DNA of 64,000 nucleotides from Isoetes taiwanensis (Eukaryota; Streptophyta; Lycopodiopsida; Isoetales; Isoetaceae): positions 2,735,477 through 2,799,476 of the forward strand of contig JAJEKV010000097.1 in NCBI GenBank assembly GCA_021234155.1, in the 5' to 3' direction. A model generated the notes under the pieces. The model searched no databases. It had not been told where the DNA came from and saw nothing but the letters and a program-made list of their open reading frames with translations. Below are positions 51,701-62,649 of the stretch, in pieces. Each line of letters starts with the position of its first letter. Position 1 is the first letter of the stretch. Made by a program: the position numbers and the translations under genes.

Positions 51701-54700
51701 ATCGAGACTTCGCAAGGGAAAGTGCCGGGTAACCACCTTACCCGCTTTCTTTTGTCGGCCTTCCGACATGGGCAAGTCCTCTTCATAGCCCGAGATCTAG
51801 GGCCGAGGTGAAGCTTCATGGTGGGCCCTCCATGCACTCCTCTACACCGCCGGCCACAAGAAGTTTCCCTATCGTGACGCTTATGCATGTACTGCACGAC
51901 GGGATCTTGCCCCCGACGCCTTGGGTCGACATTGCATTTTTGGATGGGCATGAAGCTCCTCACGGCAGCCCCATTGGCCGCTGCTCATCCACCGTGAGGT
52001 TGCATCCGCTAAGGGCGGCCATTGGACCCCCGGGTAGCTCTCTGCATTAATCAATCCTTCCACCACCTCCTAGGGCTAAGGATAAAGAGGGGTGGCCTAG
52101 TTCCTGAACTAAGGGTGCTATATAAATTTTGTTATATATATATATATATACACATGTATTTATGAGATTTTGGATTGGCAATTGTTTAAACCATATTGAA
52201 AAATGGTGTACCTTATCTACTTATTAAATACAAAGTTTTCTTGATGAGTATAACTAAATTGTTCTTTTTATGACATCCTCTTCCAAAGCATTAAAGTTTA
52301 GGGTATAGTGGAATTACAAAATGTTCTCTATTCACTCCAACTATGTTGCAGAGGAAACCATTTGGGAGTATGAGGAAAGAATCACCGATATGGTTAGGAG
52401 GGACGATCCCGGGCCGCCGCACTGTGACTATGGCCGAGATATGGTGAATATCCAGAGTGGGAGGAAGGCTATGAAACCGAACCACCGCCACCAGGGGAAC
52501 TCTATGACCCTGACAAAGGGCTAGAGATAGTTAACATCCTCAGGGATCGAGCTTTCGAGGATCTGAAGATGACCCTGTGTCGTACCTGGGACTATTGGAA
52601 TATGACCAGGCACGGCCTTCGAGGACGCCAATCCACCATCTTTGGCAACTCTTTTTGCGCGGCGCGAAGGCTCTTTAACCTTGTGATTATCAGCCCAACA
52701 TGGGAGTACCAAGCAATCATTGTCCAAGCTCGGCACGCTTATAAACTCGTCCGAAGCCAGACGGAGAGTACCGCTTACGCTGATCCTCACCCCTTCTTCG
52801 CCAACCCCTAGGCTTGGTCTCTTCCGTTGTGTTTTCGTTGTTGTGGTTACGCTGTGTGCAAGTAGAACTTTAAAAGTTCCCATTGTATCATACCTACTTT
52901 TGTCTCAATCCATGTATCAATCAACCCGTTGTTATAATCAACTTGAAGGAAATACAAATATGGTCTTCTGTTTGTATATATTTTTCTTTTCGATTAACTT
53001 AAAAAGGGATTGTACATTAATGTAAATCTGCTTATATATTCATGAATGATTCCTATAGATCTGCGTAGCGAATTTTGGCAACACCTCCAACGCAAGAGGC
53101 TCACCCCCCGAACAGAATTGATGTTAATGAAAAGGCAACTTCTGGGCGAAGTTACGTGCTTATGTGTTGCATACCAATCCACCGCCACATACTCGAGGAC
53201 GGACCGGAATTACCTGGCGACCATTGAGTCCACACTGCAACCATCTCCTCCCGTGAGCTAGCCCCTGCACTGCACAGAGAAGGACTCATGCTGCGACATC
53301 GGTTCCTCTAAGGATAGCGCCGCTTCCTCACATTCAACCACTTCGGTTCTTCCGGATCCTCGCCATCGACAATGACCATTCAAGGCGAAGGATAAGGAGT
53401 AGGAAAACCGCTGATACTGACCATCACTAGTATATGGAAAACCGGAAGTTGGCTTCGGGTTTGATGGGAAATCCAGAGGAGGCTTGAACGCTGAATCTTG
53501 GTTGGACTAAATGAAGGAATTCGGGGAAGTCCTACTGGAATGACAGAGAAAGATACTAGGAAGGTCGCCACCAATTTAACCTTACCGAGCTGCCCGTGAT
53601 TTGGTGGAAGGGTTACGCCAGAGCTAAGCACCGGACAGAGTAGATGCAAGTTCAAGAAGTTCGCTAAGGCTTTTAAATCGCGATTACGCGCCTCGTAGGC
53701 GCGACAAATGCCAACAGATTCGTGACCTTCTACAGTTGGAACAGGATGGGCATGTCGGTCCTGCAGGCCTACACCCACGTAATTCGCGCTTGAGGTTGTA
53801 TGTACCAGAATGAATGAGAAAAGGGCGGTAGAGGGCTACATTGAAGGATTGGCCCCATCCATTAAACGTATGGTCAAGGCCATAGACCCAAAATCAGTGA
53901 GCAAGAGGCGTAAAGCTAAGGCATTAAGCCTTGAGGAAGACACGCCAAAGAAAAAGAACCGCGATCCGCGACCGCTCCTTACTCGCAGCCCACGGCCGCC
54001 CACACCTTACAAAACCCCGCTCGCCAAGTCGGGGCCCTCTCAAAGACAATTCTTATGGCCGCCAGAGAAGAAAGTCGCCTTTAGCACGCCGGATAAGCGT
54101 AACAATGCCGGGTAAGAAAATACGGGGCCTCTTACGGCCCATTCCTAAAGAGGCCGGAGAACAGCCCGCCGGGATAAGGCATGCTACCATTGCACGATGA
54201 GGCCCGACACTTCATGCGTAATTGTCCATGACGCCACGTGAGATCGCCTCAACCGCCATGGCCGACCTGGATTGGGAAGATTTGGAGTCCAATCTTGCCG
54301 CTGAGGACGAGGCTCCCGAAAGTACATTCATGGTGCTGCCTCATATTCTTGCCGCTTATAGAAACAAAAAGTAACGCTTAAAAGTCAGCCTTACGTTATT
54401 TCTACAATAGGCCAAGTAGACAAGAAGCCCTTCATAATTTTGATGGACACGGTAGTACGCATAATTTTGCTTCTCCTAGAATGGCCTGTGTAATCGGAAA
54501 TGTGGAAACGTTGAGATCCCGACCTAAGCCGGGCCACATTAGCTAGCGGTAAGATCGCATTACACACTCATGGCCGTGATTAACCTTAAAATGCGGGGTT
54601 GAGGTGCACGGTTGCCTTGGGTGCCGAAGTTAATGGACATTGGCAAATATGATCTTATTGTGGGAATGGAGTTTTTAGCGCCCGCTAGGGCCCACATAGA

Positions 54701-57700
54701 CCGTGAGAAACGGAGGTCACCTTCAACGCCGCTAATGGAGCACGGTGACAATAAAAGGTGATTCATTACACTCCGCTATGCGATCAATGTCAATAAAGCA
54801 AATTAGAAAAAGCTATATGCCAGGAATGAACTCCTTTGCCTCATTAAACTTGCTTCCATTGAGTCCGGACTCCAAACAAAGCAAGTAATCGACGCCTTAC
54901 CATCGGAGATTGCTACCCTTCTTCGAGAATTTAGCGATCTTTCCAGATGAGATCCACAAGCTTCCTCCTTTCGTGAGGGGTGGAATGTGAGATAACTCTT
55001 GAACTGTGTACTAAGCCTACCAAAGAAAGCCCCTGCATCAATGAGTCCTCCTGAGTTAGCAGAGCTTAAGAAACAAACTACAAGAGTTACTGAATCTGGG
55101 GTTTATTCGCCCAAGAGTTTCACCATTTGGCCCTATTCTTTTGTCAAGAAGAAAGATGGCTCCTTAAGGATGTGTATTGATTATAGGCAACTCAATAAGC
55201 ATACCATCAAGAATCGCTATGCTTTGCCTAGGGCAGATGATCTTATGGACCAGTTACAAGGAGCAAAATATTTCTCAAAGATTGATTTGCGCCCGGCACC
55301 ATCGATAAGGATTAAGGAAGAGGACATCCATAAGTCGGCTTTTCGCACGGATATGGGCATTATGAATTCATTTGCCATGCCTTTTGATTGACCAACGCCT
55401 CGCAACGTTTATGCGCGTTGATGAATGACATCTTCCGCCAATACTTGGATGACTTTGTTGTCATTTTCTTTGATGACATTCTCATCTATAGTAAAACCTT
55501 AAAAGCAACATGAACAACATCTTCGATTAGCTTTTGCAAAAGCTAAGGCGCCATCGACTCTTTGCCAAGTTCTCTAAATGCAAGTTCGCCAATTCGAGGG
55601 TAGACTATTTGGGGCATATTATTTCAGCAGAAGGAATTGCTACTGACCAAAGCTAAGATAGAAGCAAAGAAAGGATTGGCCCATTCCGCCTAATGTTTCG
55701 TGAGGTCCGGAGTTTCTTGGGACTCGCAGGATATTATCGGAAATTTGTTAAGGATTTTGCAACAATTGCCGCACCTCTTACTAATCTCACAAGGCATGAG
55801 AAAGTAAAGGATTGGATGGAACATTGGAAAACAAAAGTCCAAGTCGGGCTTCGTAAGCTCAAGGATGCCTTAACATCTCGCATTCAGTCCTTACCCGCCT
55901 CGATCCCGAAAAGGATAATCAAGAGCCACCGACGCTTAGTAAGATAGCTACCGGGTGGAGTTCTAATGCGTGAGGGGAGAGTTGTTGCTTACGATTCAAA
56001 GAAGATGAATGATGCAGCAGCAATATATCCTACCCATGATCGAGTTATCGGCGCTGTAATGCGTGTTCTCGTATTTGGAGACACTACCTTCTTGGTAGAA
56101 GATTTCAGCTGGATACGGATCATCAAAGTCTTCGCTACCTATCCACCCGACCAAATCTGAATCTCGTCGGCAAATAAGATGGATGGAATTCCTCGAGGAA
56201 TATGACTTCGGAGATTGTATATATAAACCGGGAAGCACAATGTGGTTGCGGATGCTTTGTCACGCCATCCCTTCATAACCCGGACCCATTGTAATGCCAT
56301 TTCCACACTCACCGAGTTTGGGAAGCAAATAGAACAAACCTTGGACAATGATCCCTAATTCTGTCAGAATATTTGGGAAAGTTTGGGTAAGGAAGCCCTG
56401 AGACTTAGATAGAGAACGTGAAGCATTCCGTTCATATAAGAAGGAGGGCAATTTATTATATTACAAAGATAAGTTGTGTGTTCCAATGACTTCGGGGGTG
56501 CGTAAAGTCGATTCTCCATGATACACACAACAGCCCTATAGCAGACATGCGGGTTTTATGAAAACTTATTTTAAGATCCGCTCCAGCTATTTTTGGCCTT
56601 CCATGAAGAAGGATATTGCTAGGTACATCAAACAATTGTCGGGTTTGTCGGCAAAACCAAGGCTGAGCAATTAAGAGTTCCGGGGAGTTGCAACCTTTGA
56701 TGTGCCCAACGCCAAGTGGGAAGTCATAACCATGGATTTCATTGTGGGGCTTCCGCATTACTCTCCCGTGGATATGATGCCTTAATGGTCGTGGGTCGAC
56801 AAATTATCAAAGATGGCTCACTTCCCGCCATGTCGCACTCGACCCGGACAATAATCGACACCGCCTTGCTCTTTGCAAAGGAAATTTTCAGGTTGCACCG
56901 GGATGCCGAGAGTAATTGTATCGGATAGGGATCCTAAGTTTGTCGCTGCATTCTGGAAGGATTTCTTCGCCACCATCCGCACCAAGCTTGCCATGAGCAC
57001 GACCTACCATCCTCTATTGAGATGGTCAAACAGAACGTGTCAATCGTATTATCGAAGATATGTTAAGAAGCTATGTATGGAGTAAATGCAGTCACAATGG
57101 GCGGATTATATTTACTTGGTAGAATTCGCCACAACAAAGACAAAAAGCAGAGTCTTCTAGAATGTCTCCCTTCATGATAAATTATGGCTATCAATGTCTT
57201 ACCCGGACACGGCATAATCCTCATTTCTAAAGTGGAGGTATCTCAACAACTCCTTCTAGAAATGCAGCCTTGGTGGAAGAAGTTCGGGGTTACTTATTGG
57301 CCGCGACGCAGTCGTCGAAGAGTCTAGCGGATAAGCACCAACCCCACCTAATCTTCCAGGTGGGCTAATCGGTTTGGCTTAAGATCAAAGTAAAACAAGC
57401 CAAGCTTAAAATTGGTAATCAGAAGAAGTTGGCACCCGGATACGGGCCGCTCAGATTATCGAACGCGGTGGGGAGAACAGCATATCGCTTGGACTTGCCA
57501 CCCGCTTGAAAATCCACAAGGTCTTTCACGTGAGTCTTCAAGCAACACACCCTGATCCAGAGGAGGTTTTGGATACCCCTACCCTCCTAGAAATGATCAA
57601 GAGCAGCTGGAAATAGTGCCCCAAGCTCTTCTTGATCGAGCTTACAAAACGCACTGTAAGGACTCAAATGTTGCAATACTTGGTCAAGTGGAAGCACTTA

Positions 57701-60447
57701 CCGCTTGAAGATGCTACCCGGGTGATGAAGATAGACCTTGAGAAGCACTATCCGGACTTCATGCGGGAATCTCAAGGCCGTACCATCAACGATGCTATCA
57801 ACCCCGCCTCCCGCGCGGTAAGCTTGAAGGCTTCGTTGACCGAGAATCATGTTTTAGAGGGTAGACGATCGTGATATGATAATAATAACCCGATGATGAG
57901 ATCACCTTCGTGTTCTCTAGGACGGGTTTATTGTTGATGTTGACATGACCGCTAATTGCTAGAAAGGCATCTAGTAAATAGATCGCTGCGTTCATTCCGG
58001 CTATACTGGGGAACTCCACCATTCCTTATGCCACAATGAATTGCAAGCCGCACACATGATAGATTCCCTTCTAGATATTTTTTTTTCTTTTATTTGGGGG
58101 TGGTCCCTTCAACCACAACTTAATCATATTATTAACCTACGGGTATATGGTTGTGTGCAGGCCAGTGAACAAGTCGTCACCTGCCTTGTATAGAGGGTTG
58201 CTGATGACCCAACTTTTCCCGTATTGGTTTTGTCTACATGTGTGATTTTTCTTTGTCGAATGTTTTAAATTGGACTTGGTCCTAAACCCCTTCATGATAA
58301 GTTTGTATCGAACACCCCGGGTGCTTGTACTTTGATATTTTAACTTCAATGTATTACTGTCTGAATTACAATCTTAACTTCATTTTCTAATTCAGTGCTT
58401 TACGTCTATGTATTCAATTAGCTAACCCCAATGCTGAGGACAACATTATTTTTAAGGAGGGGAGAATGTGACGTTCCACGTATTTATACGGTCTACGTCA
58501 CGTAATTATACGGGACACGTACAAATACGAGCACGTCACCCCATAAAGGTACGCTACCATGGGGGTATGGGAACTTAATTGCAACCTAGGGGGTTACCTT
58601 ACAAAGGATTAAATTAGCTATGCTAATTTAACACATTAATAATAATAACCTATAACCTAGGAAATTAGGCTAATTACCAATTGGGAAGGCGCCACCGCCC
58701 CAATCGATTGGCAAAGATGGGGATTGCCAAGTTTGGATGCCAACTTGACCCCTATCCCAGGATTGACTCCTCAAGATCGACCAAGGAAGGCCGGGAGCTG
58801 AAGCCATCAATCACTGCGCAGAGAACCACCATACCGGCCGCCCCTCGCGGAAGCCACGGCTGAATCTTCAACCGCCGAGGAGATGGAGGCGCCCCATGGG
58901 AATGAGTCCAGCCAGAATTCAGGTAGGTGGCTACGTGAATTCTAGATAACGCGTGATTATGTCCGTTTCTCTGTTCTCTTTGTAATTCAATCATAGAAAC
59001 TAACCCTTGTTTGTACAAGCAAGTACTCTTTATATTCAACTATGGTTTCTACTCAAAAGGATGGATTGTTAGCTCTTTGTTTAGTCCGACTCAAACGGGG
59101 ATTAAGGGGGTAGAGACCTCTGAAGGTGTATTGTAGTATGCTCCTAGATGGCCTACCTGTAGAGTCCCATTAATTGCAGCTTTGCACAAGAACCCACCGG
59201 GTCCTAGATGCTATGGTGGCTTAGCACCGCACAAGGAACACAAGTGGTGACATGAGGGGTGGGGTCTTGCATGAGCATACAAGGCTCCCCGAGACTCCTA
59301 TAGTGGGCTAGGGCCCGATAGCCTGGCCACGTTGAGGGCCGGGTATGGGTCTGACACTCCCTGGGTGTAGTGGTGTGATCCGTATGGAGCACCATGCACT
59401 TTGAGTAGATTTAGGGTGAGTAAGTCGGGTACGGATGCGGGGGTCGCTGATGCGGCACGTATTCTCTAGCTCACCCATGGAACCACTGTCATTCTGGAAG
59501 GGGACGCCTCCCCGACCTGCCTCATCGGACCAGGCGTCATGAACCTGGAGTAGGCTCAGAGGGTGATGCCCTGAGTTTGCGTCTCCGGAAGGCTATAGCA
59601 AAGCCATAGCATGAATCGACCCATCTGCAAAGTGTGCACAGGAGGGGCGGATGGAGTGGACAACCCTAGCCGATGTTCTATGCCAGCCAACGCCATGCCA
59701 AGACTCGGTCTGCTGATCTCTTGAGGCCCAGCCGTCAGTCGATCCTCACTGGAGTCTGAGCCGGGGTAGGACCTGGGTTTTGGGTGTTTTCTTAGGATTA
59801 GATGCATATTTTAGGCCGTCGGTATTTTAGATGGATGCGCCACCCTTTGTGGTGGTTATTTATGTGTATTCATGCTGTGTGCTAACCCTTGTATTCATGC
59901 TTCCGCGACGTAGGAGTCCCATTGAAGGCGTGGGCCGAATGACCCCTTCGTGTCCTTCTTTCGGGCCTCATTTCATAGATGGCCTGAAATAGACGGAGGG
60001 CCCTGCTCATGGTGATATGATTGCCATGGGAGGGGAAAGTCCCCGTATGTATACGTCCGAGGGTCGTTTATATTCTGGGAGCGTCACAAGCTACAAATAC
60101 ACCACAACAGAAACGAATCGAAACTTATAGCACAGGATCCAGGTATACTTAAGGCAAACTTCAAATAGCAAATGAGAGTTCTACCTAAACAGGGCTTATT
60201 TTACACCTGACCATCGCTAGCAGACAGGTCAAACCCTCTCATGAACTCTGTAGATGTCCTGGCAAGCAAACCGTTTTCTAGCCGTACACTACATATTAGT
60301 ACCAAACTGCGAAGTTGCAACTTAGCTCAAATTCAACCAGAACTTTATCAAAAACTCAACATGAAACAAAGATGCTCACCTACGAGCTGCTTTCAAGCAG
60401 ACAGATCTTTCGTTGGTTCTGGCCTTCATAAAATTGATCGTCTTGAT
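45712..60447 (-). CDS. Putative small five-exon gene split by a retrotransposon in intron 1
   Basis: Minus-strand exons with GT-AG borders: exon 1 60447-60380 (ATG at 60429), exon 2 46531-46506 (26 bp), exon 3 46038-46014 (25 bp), exon 4 45903-45843, exon 5 45801-45712 with TAA. Phases agree throughout and the joined frame has no stop: 83 residues, basic N-terminus ([17 protein letters not shown]), C-terminus [11 protein letters not shown]. Upstream of exon 1 is a polypyrimidine acceptor and an AACCCTAA-rich leader. The family is not recognised. Exon 1 also has an alternative frame that ends in TAG at the donor. Tiny exons make chance agreement possible. A diverged duplicate of exon 2 and its flanks, with a lost donor, lies at 46740-46900. 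The 13.15-kb chromovirus lies wholly in intron 1. Confidence 0.35.
46440..46905. repeat. ~120-bp duplicated segment around putative exon 2
   Basis: 46440-46570 and 46745-46880 share TCCCTATGATC, ACACAAGATAC, AAGCCATAAG-GCATA and TTGCTTCTGCAACAAA-GAGGCAA. The second copy has lost the GT donor. Confidence 0.7.
46932..46936. repeat. Target-site duplication AGCTA, left
   Basis: Five bases directly before the 5' LTR, identical to 60089-60093 directly after the 3' LTR. A 5-bp duplication is usual for Ty3/gypsy. Confidence 0.9.
46937..48532 (+). repeat. 5' LTR (1,596 bp)
   Basis: Starts TGTGACGTTCC and ends GCGCCACA. Its first 72 bp form an imperfect nested palindrome (46938-47009) with a perfect GTCCCGTA/TACGGGAC inner hairpin. 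It differs from the 3' LTR by many short indels and substitutions. Confidence 0.95.
48533..48560 (+). other. Candidate primer-binding site, initiator-tRNA-Met-like
   Basis: A few bases after the LTR comes TGTGGGTCAGAGCCCGA, close to the TGGTATCAGAGCC complement of plant initiator tRNA-Met used by many chromoviruses, with a short difference after TGG. Confidence 0.6.
49277..50053 (+). CDS. Extra ORF A in the chromovirus leader, one internal TAG
   Basis: An ATG in a fair context (CCTATGG) opens a 258-codon frame broken only by TAG at 49661-49663; the same frame continues to 50053. The product is mostly helical in appearance ([25 protein letters not shown]), has an acidic YEEEEDVDL run, then a basic Ser/Gly-rich tail. 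No family is recognised. It is preceded by an AT-rich stretch and a CT-rich leader. After 50053 a +1 frame gives [11 protein letters not shown] and leads toward the histone H3-like region, so the two may once have been one protein. Confidence 0.5.
49982..50034 (-). other. 53-bp tRNA-like fold
   Basis: The minus strand begins TCCGGGAG and ends CTCCCGGA, a perfect 8-bp stem. Between them lie a D-arm/A-box-like TTAGCGGTTAGGAT and a T-arm/B-box-like GGTTCGAGCC. The anticodon arm is missing, so it is not a functional tRNA; possibly a tRNA-derived relic, or chance within ORF A codons. Confidence 0.35.
50176..50495 (+). pseudogene. Histone H3-fold domain, frame-broken, inside the chromovirus
   Basis: Read across frames, the strand gives GRKPKPHRF, then [22 protein letters not shown], then [25 protein letters not shown] and LALARRI. 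This is the H3 histone fold from the N-terminal helix through L2 and the last helix, in order and at normal spacing. The [16 protein letters not shown] stretch equals canonical H3. PHRF and EIRKF resemble variant H3s. The canonical N-terminal tail is not recognisable. Several 1-nt frameshifts and a stop break it. It sits on the sense strand just after ORF A, before the AATAAAG at ~50540. It could be a captured host H3 or the C-terminal domain of an element-encoded protein. Confidence 0.85.
50700..52060 (+). pseudogene. Extra cassette B in the chromovirus leader, unidentified
   Basis: After an AT-rich gap containing AATAAAG, a CT-rich leader and ATG (50701), coding-looking stretches continue in shifting frames. 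Examples: [29 protein letters not shown] (50765-50925), [21 protein letters not shown]-type sequence (~51045-51110), [28 protein letters not shown] (~51175-51265), [18 protein letters not shown] (~51340-51400), then [14 protein letters not shown] (~51660). Frame switches suggest decay or consensus error. No family is recognised. Confidence 0.45.
52320..52811 (+). pseudogene. Extra cassette C in the chromovirus leader, unidentified
   Basis: Begins after a TA-rich spacer. The frame over ~52440-52811 reads [21 protein letters not shown] then [45 protein letters not shown] and stops at 52809. It is followed by a T-rich 3'-UTR-like stretch. Unknown function; the Trp/Tyr/Arg-rich centre might bind nucleic acid, but that is a guess. 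Confidence 0.45.
53380..54240 (+). pseudogene. Chromovirus gag with CCHC zinc knuckle, broken
   Basis: The capsid-like region has [13 protein letters not shown] (~53650) and [21 protein letters not shown] (53805-53870), the end of a Ty3-type retrotransposon gag domain, then a Lys/Arg-rich stretch. The nucleocapsid knuckle C-x2-C-x4-H-x4-C lies at 54182-54225, readable only if a frameshift between the second Cys and the His is allowed. Confidence 0.8.
54395..54560 (+). pseudogene. Chromovirus aspartic protease, broken
   Basis: A LMDT-G-THNF-type active-site block is visible around 54440-54475, with bases missing within it, followed by CVIGNVETL in another frame. The active-site Asp-Thr-Gly triad is disrupted in the sequence as read. 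Confidence 0.6.
54980..55520 (+). pseudogene. Chromovirus reverse transcriptase, broken
   Basis: The frame 54999-55391 has [30 protein letters not shown] and [20 protein letters not shown] plus FSKIDLR. The following SGYHQIR block is altered and shortened. MPF is followed by a stop; then [18 protein letters not shown], with the catalytic DD, at 55440-55495 in another frame. The sequence style (MCIDYR-LNK-T-KNRY-LPR-DDL-D) is that of plant chromoviruses. Confidence 0.9.
55680..56290 (+). pseudogene. Chromovirus RT tail and RNase H, broken
   Basis: [22 protein letters not shown] (in two blocks at ~55694-55760) is the classic RT/RNase H connection. It is followed by [21 protein letters not shown] at ~55980-56040 and [10 protein letters not shown] at ~56240-56270. 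Frames change several times. Confidence 0.85.
56380..57300 (+). pseudogene. Chromovirus integrase, broken
   Basis: The zinc domain shows [25 protein letters not shown] (two adjacent blocks, ~56545-56625) and C-x2-C in a shifted frame at ~56638-56650. The core has TMDFIVGLP (56735), [15 protein letters not shown] (~56910) and [13 protein letters not shown] (~57025-57070), giving D, D, E. At least four frameshifts. Confidence 0.88.
57632..57810 (+). pseudogene. Chromodomain at the integrase C-terminus
   Basis: [17 protein letters not shown] followed by an acidic/basic helix and HYPDFM matches the Y-LVKWKG-P--EATWE pattern of chromovirus CHD modules, which direct integration to marked chromatin (family knowledge). 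The Trp after DAT is lost by a frame or base change. Confidence 0.8.
58454..58466 (+). other. Polypurine tract
   Basis: AAGGAGGGGAGAA directly before the TG of the 3' LTR. Confidence 0.9.
58467..60088 (+). repeat. 3' LTR (1,622 bp)
   Basis: Begins TGTGACGTTCC and ends GCGTCACA. Same palindromic head as the 5' LTR, with one arm base changed. Differences from the 5' LTR cluster in C/G-rich words and include many 1-5-bp indels. Confidence 0.95.
60089..60093. repeat. Target-site duplication AGCTA, right
   Basis: Matches 46932-46936. Confidence 0.9.
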
Positions 60448-62649
60448 CTGCAAAAAAGCGCCCACATGAATGCCTTGACACAAACGAAAGAAATATCCGC
60501 CTTCGTTCGTAACGGAGAACCCTAGCAAAAAATTAGGGTTCTAAGTATTTTCTTTTTTTAAGTGGAAACTAGTAATCAAATTCTGAAAAATTTCCTCTGT
60601 TATTTGAAATTCCCTCTTCTCCTCCTTAATATCCCTTTGAAGGCTACTATCACCCGGTTCGGACAATATTTGAGGTATATCCAGAAGATTTGCCGGCATA
60701 TATTTATATATACCGGATTTCCTATATTTTAAAATACAAATACACCAGCTCTATTTTTCCCACCAATTTTTTTTCCCCTCGCATGCAAGAGAGTCAATTG
60801 CAAATTAAGAACTCCAACCGGTCCTCGAGCCTAACCCCCAATTTTTCGATCCCTGGCTATCACTATTAGTTTGATGGGATTAATTTTAACACATATAATG
60901 CACATCATCTCTTAGAAGTCCATCCCATTACGATTGTTTGACGTACTCACACAACCCTTAGGGAAATTAAATTGGTTAACCAAGATAGATAACTTTTCTT
61001 TGAATTATTGGGATTCTGGTGCAAAAGCATTCAACCTCTTTGAATCATTGGCGTAATGCTTCCCCTACAATAATCACACTCAAATGACATCACTTGATTG
61101 TTAGAATAATGAAGGAAAAAGAGGTTGAGAACGATTGTATTTCTATAAGCATAGAAGATACATTACCCTCCCTCTCCCACCGAGTTCCAAGATAGAAAGG
61201 CCATAATGTTGGTCTTGAAGGCAGATTTCTAAAATTATACACCTAGCCAGCAAGTGAGATATCGGCATGAAGGTCCCCTTCTTAAAGTTCTGGCATGAGA
61301 AATTTTTTGCTTCTACTTTTATATTATAGTTTCCCGTCTTCTAGATAAAGAGTTAGACAAGCCTGCTAAAAAAGGTAAATATATATTGTGGACAATTAGA
61401 TATTGCTATTACTTGTTCCAAATCAAACATAGAAAAGCATAAGATTATCTTTCTCAGATTTGTAGCTAATAGTATACATTTAAGAACAAATCCACTTTAA
61501 TAAAATTAGATCGGAGGTTTTAGTCTTTCATTTATCCCAACTAAGGGTCCCATGGCAATTTTCCACCCACTTCTACTAGGTCTTAGTTATCATTCCTTAC
61601 AATAATCCAGGATCTTGGCCATCAAAGTAACCGTTGGCATGACCAATACTCCAACAGCTACAATTACTATGTCGTTATTCTTCATGAAATGTCTTTTCAT
61701 TTAACTGACTAGACATTCTCGTTCTATTACTACAACTTCATTCTCAAATCTCCAATAGGTCCACAACTTCCTCTAGGGTAAATTTACTAATAAAATACCA
61801 ATCATACATTTTCACAAGAATTTTATAGATTCAAATGGAATCTGAATTCACTAGTAATGGGTAACTATTTTGATAGAAGAAAGATTTTTGCAGGTTCTGA
61901 GCTGCTATGTTCAATTGACTCTCAACATTGACATATGCATACTCCTCATTGTGCTCATTATTATCAAACTTTTAGCCTCTGAAAACTTAGGGCAAAGGCT
62001 TTTAATCTAGCATAATAATGGGCTTACTGTACTCTCCATTATTGGGCCCCATAGACCATTTGGATTTCGTACACACGATATCTTTCCTCCCAATTCTCCT
62101 TTTTTTTTTTTTTTTAAGAATATAAGAATATATTAAACCACTAGCATTCTCCTTGTGAAGTTCTCTACGATCACTCTCTATTATTTTGCTTCAAGTGTCT
62201 AATGCGTGGCTTTTGCTTAAACGAAGTTGATGAAGGGATTCATATGATTGTCCACATGTTTTAGTTGCATTCACATTGTCGCCTTGGATGTTGGCACTTG
62301 AAATCACTCAGTTTTCTTATACGTCAGGAACTAGACCTCTACATTCATGAAAACAATGATCAATCAAAGGACACATCCAAAGATAATGCTTAGCATTACT
62401 CTATAACTACTACGAGCTTTTTTTATTCCTATTTTAGCACCTCTAATACTTAATATTTGTGTATATTCTACCTATTAATATATCATATACAAGCTCCTGG
62501 CACATATGACATATTACTCCAAAGGCACTAATGCACTGCTTGAACCCCAATGTTACAAGCCTTGATGCCTATGGGATTGGGGCAACCTATATTGCCTTTG
62601 CCCTTTGTTTAAGTAGTTATTCGGAGACAAGTTATCGTTTAAAGATAAA
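60448..62649. other. No gene recognised
   Basis: Up to ~60545 could be the leader of the putative split gene (AACCCTA and its complement form a weak hairpin at 60520-60542). The rest is AT-rich without long frames; a poly-T tract lies at ~62100-62117. Confidence 0.5.

Larger units (their letters stand above)
46937..60088 (+). mobile_element. 13.15-kb Ty3/gypsy chromovirus with 4.5-kb extra leader
   Basis: Two LTRs (46937-48532, 58467-60088) are bounded by TGTGACG at the start and (in the 3' LTR) CGTCACA at the end, with a 5-bp target duplication. A primer-binding-like site and a polypurine tract sit in place. Order inside: extra cassettes A-C (49.2-52.8 kb), gag, protease, RT, RNase H, integrase, chromodomain. 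All coding parts are broken by small indels, so it is non-autonomous as read. The intact target duplication shows a single undisturbed insertion. Confidence 0.93.
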
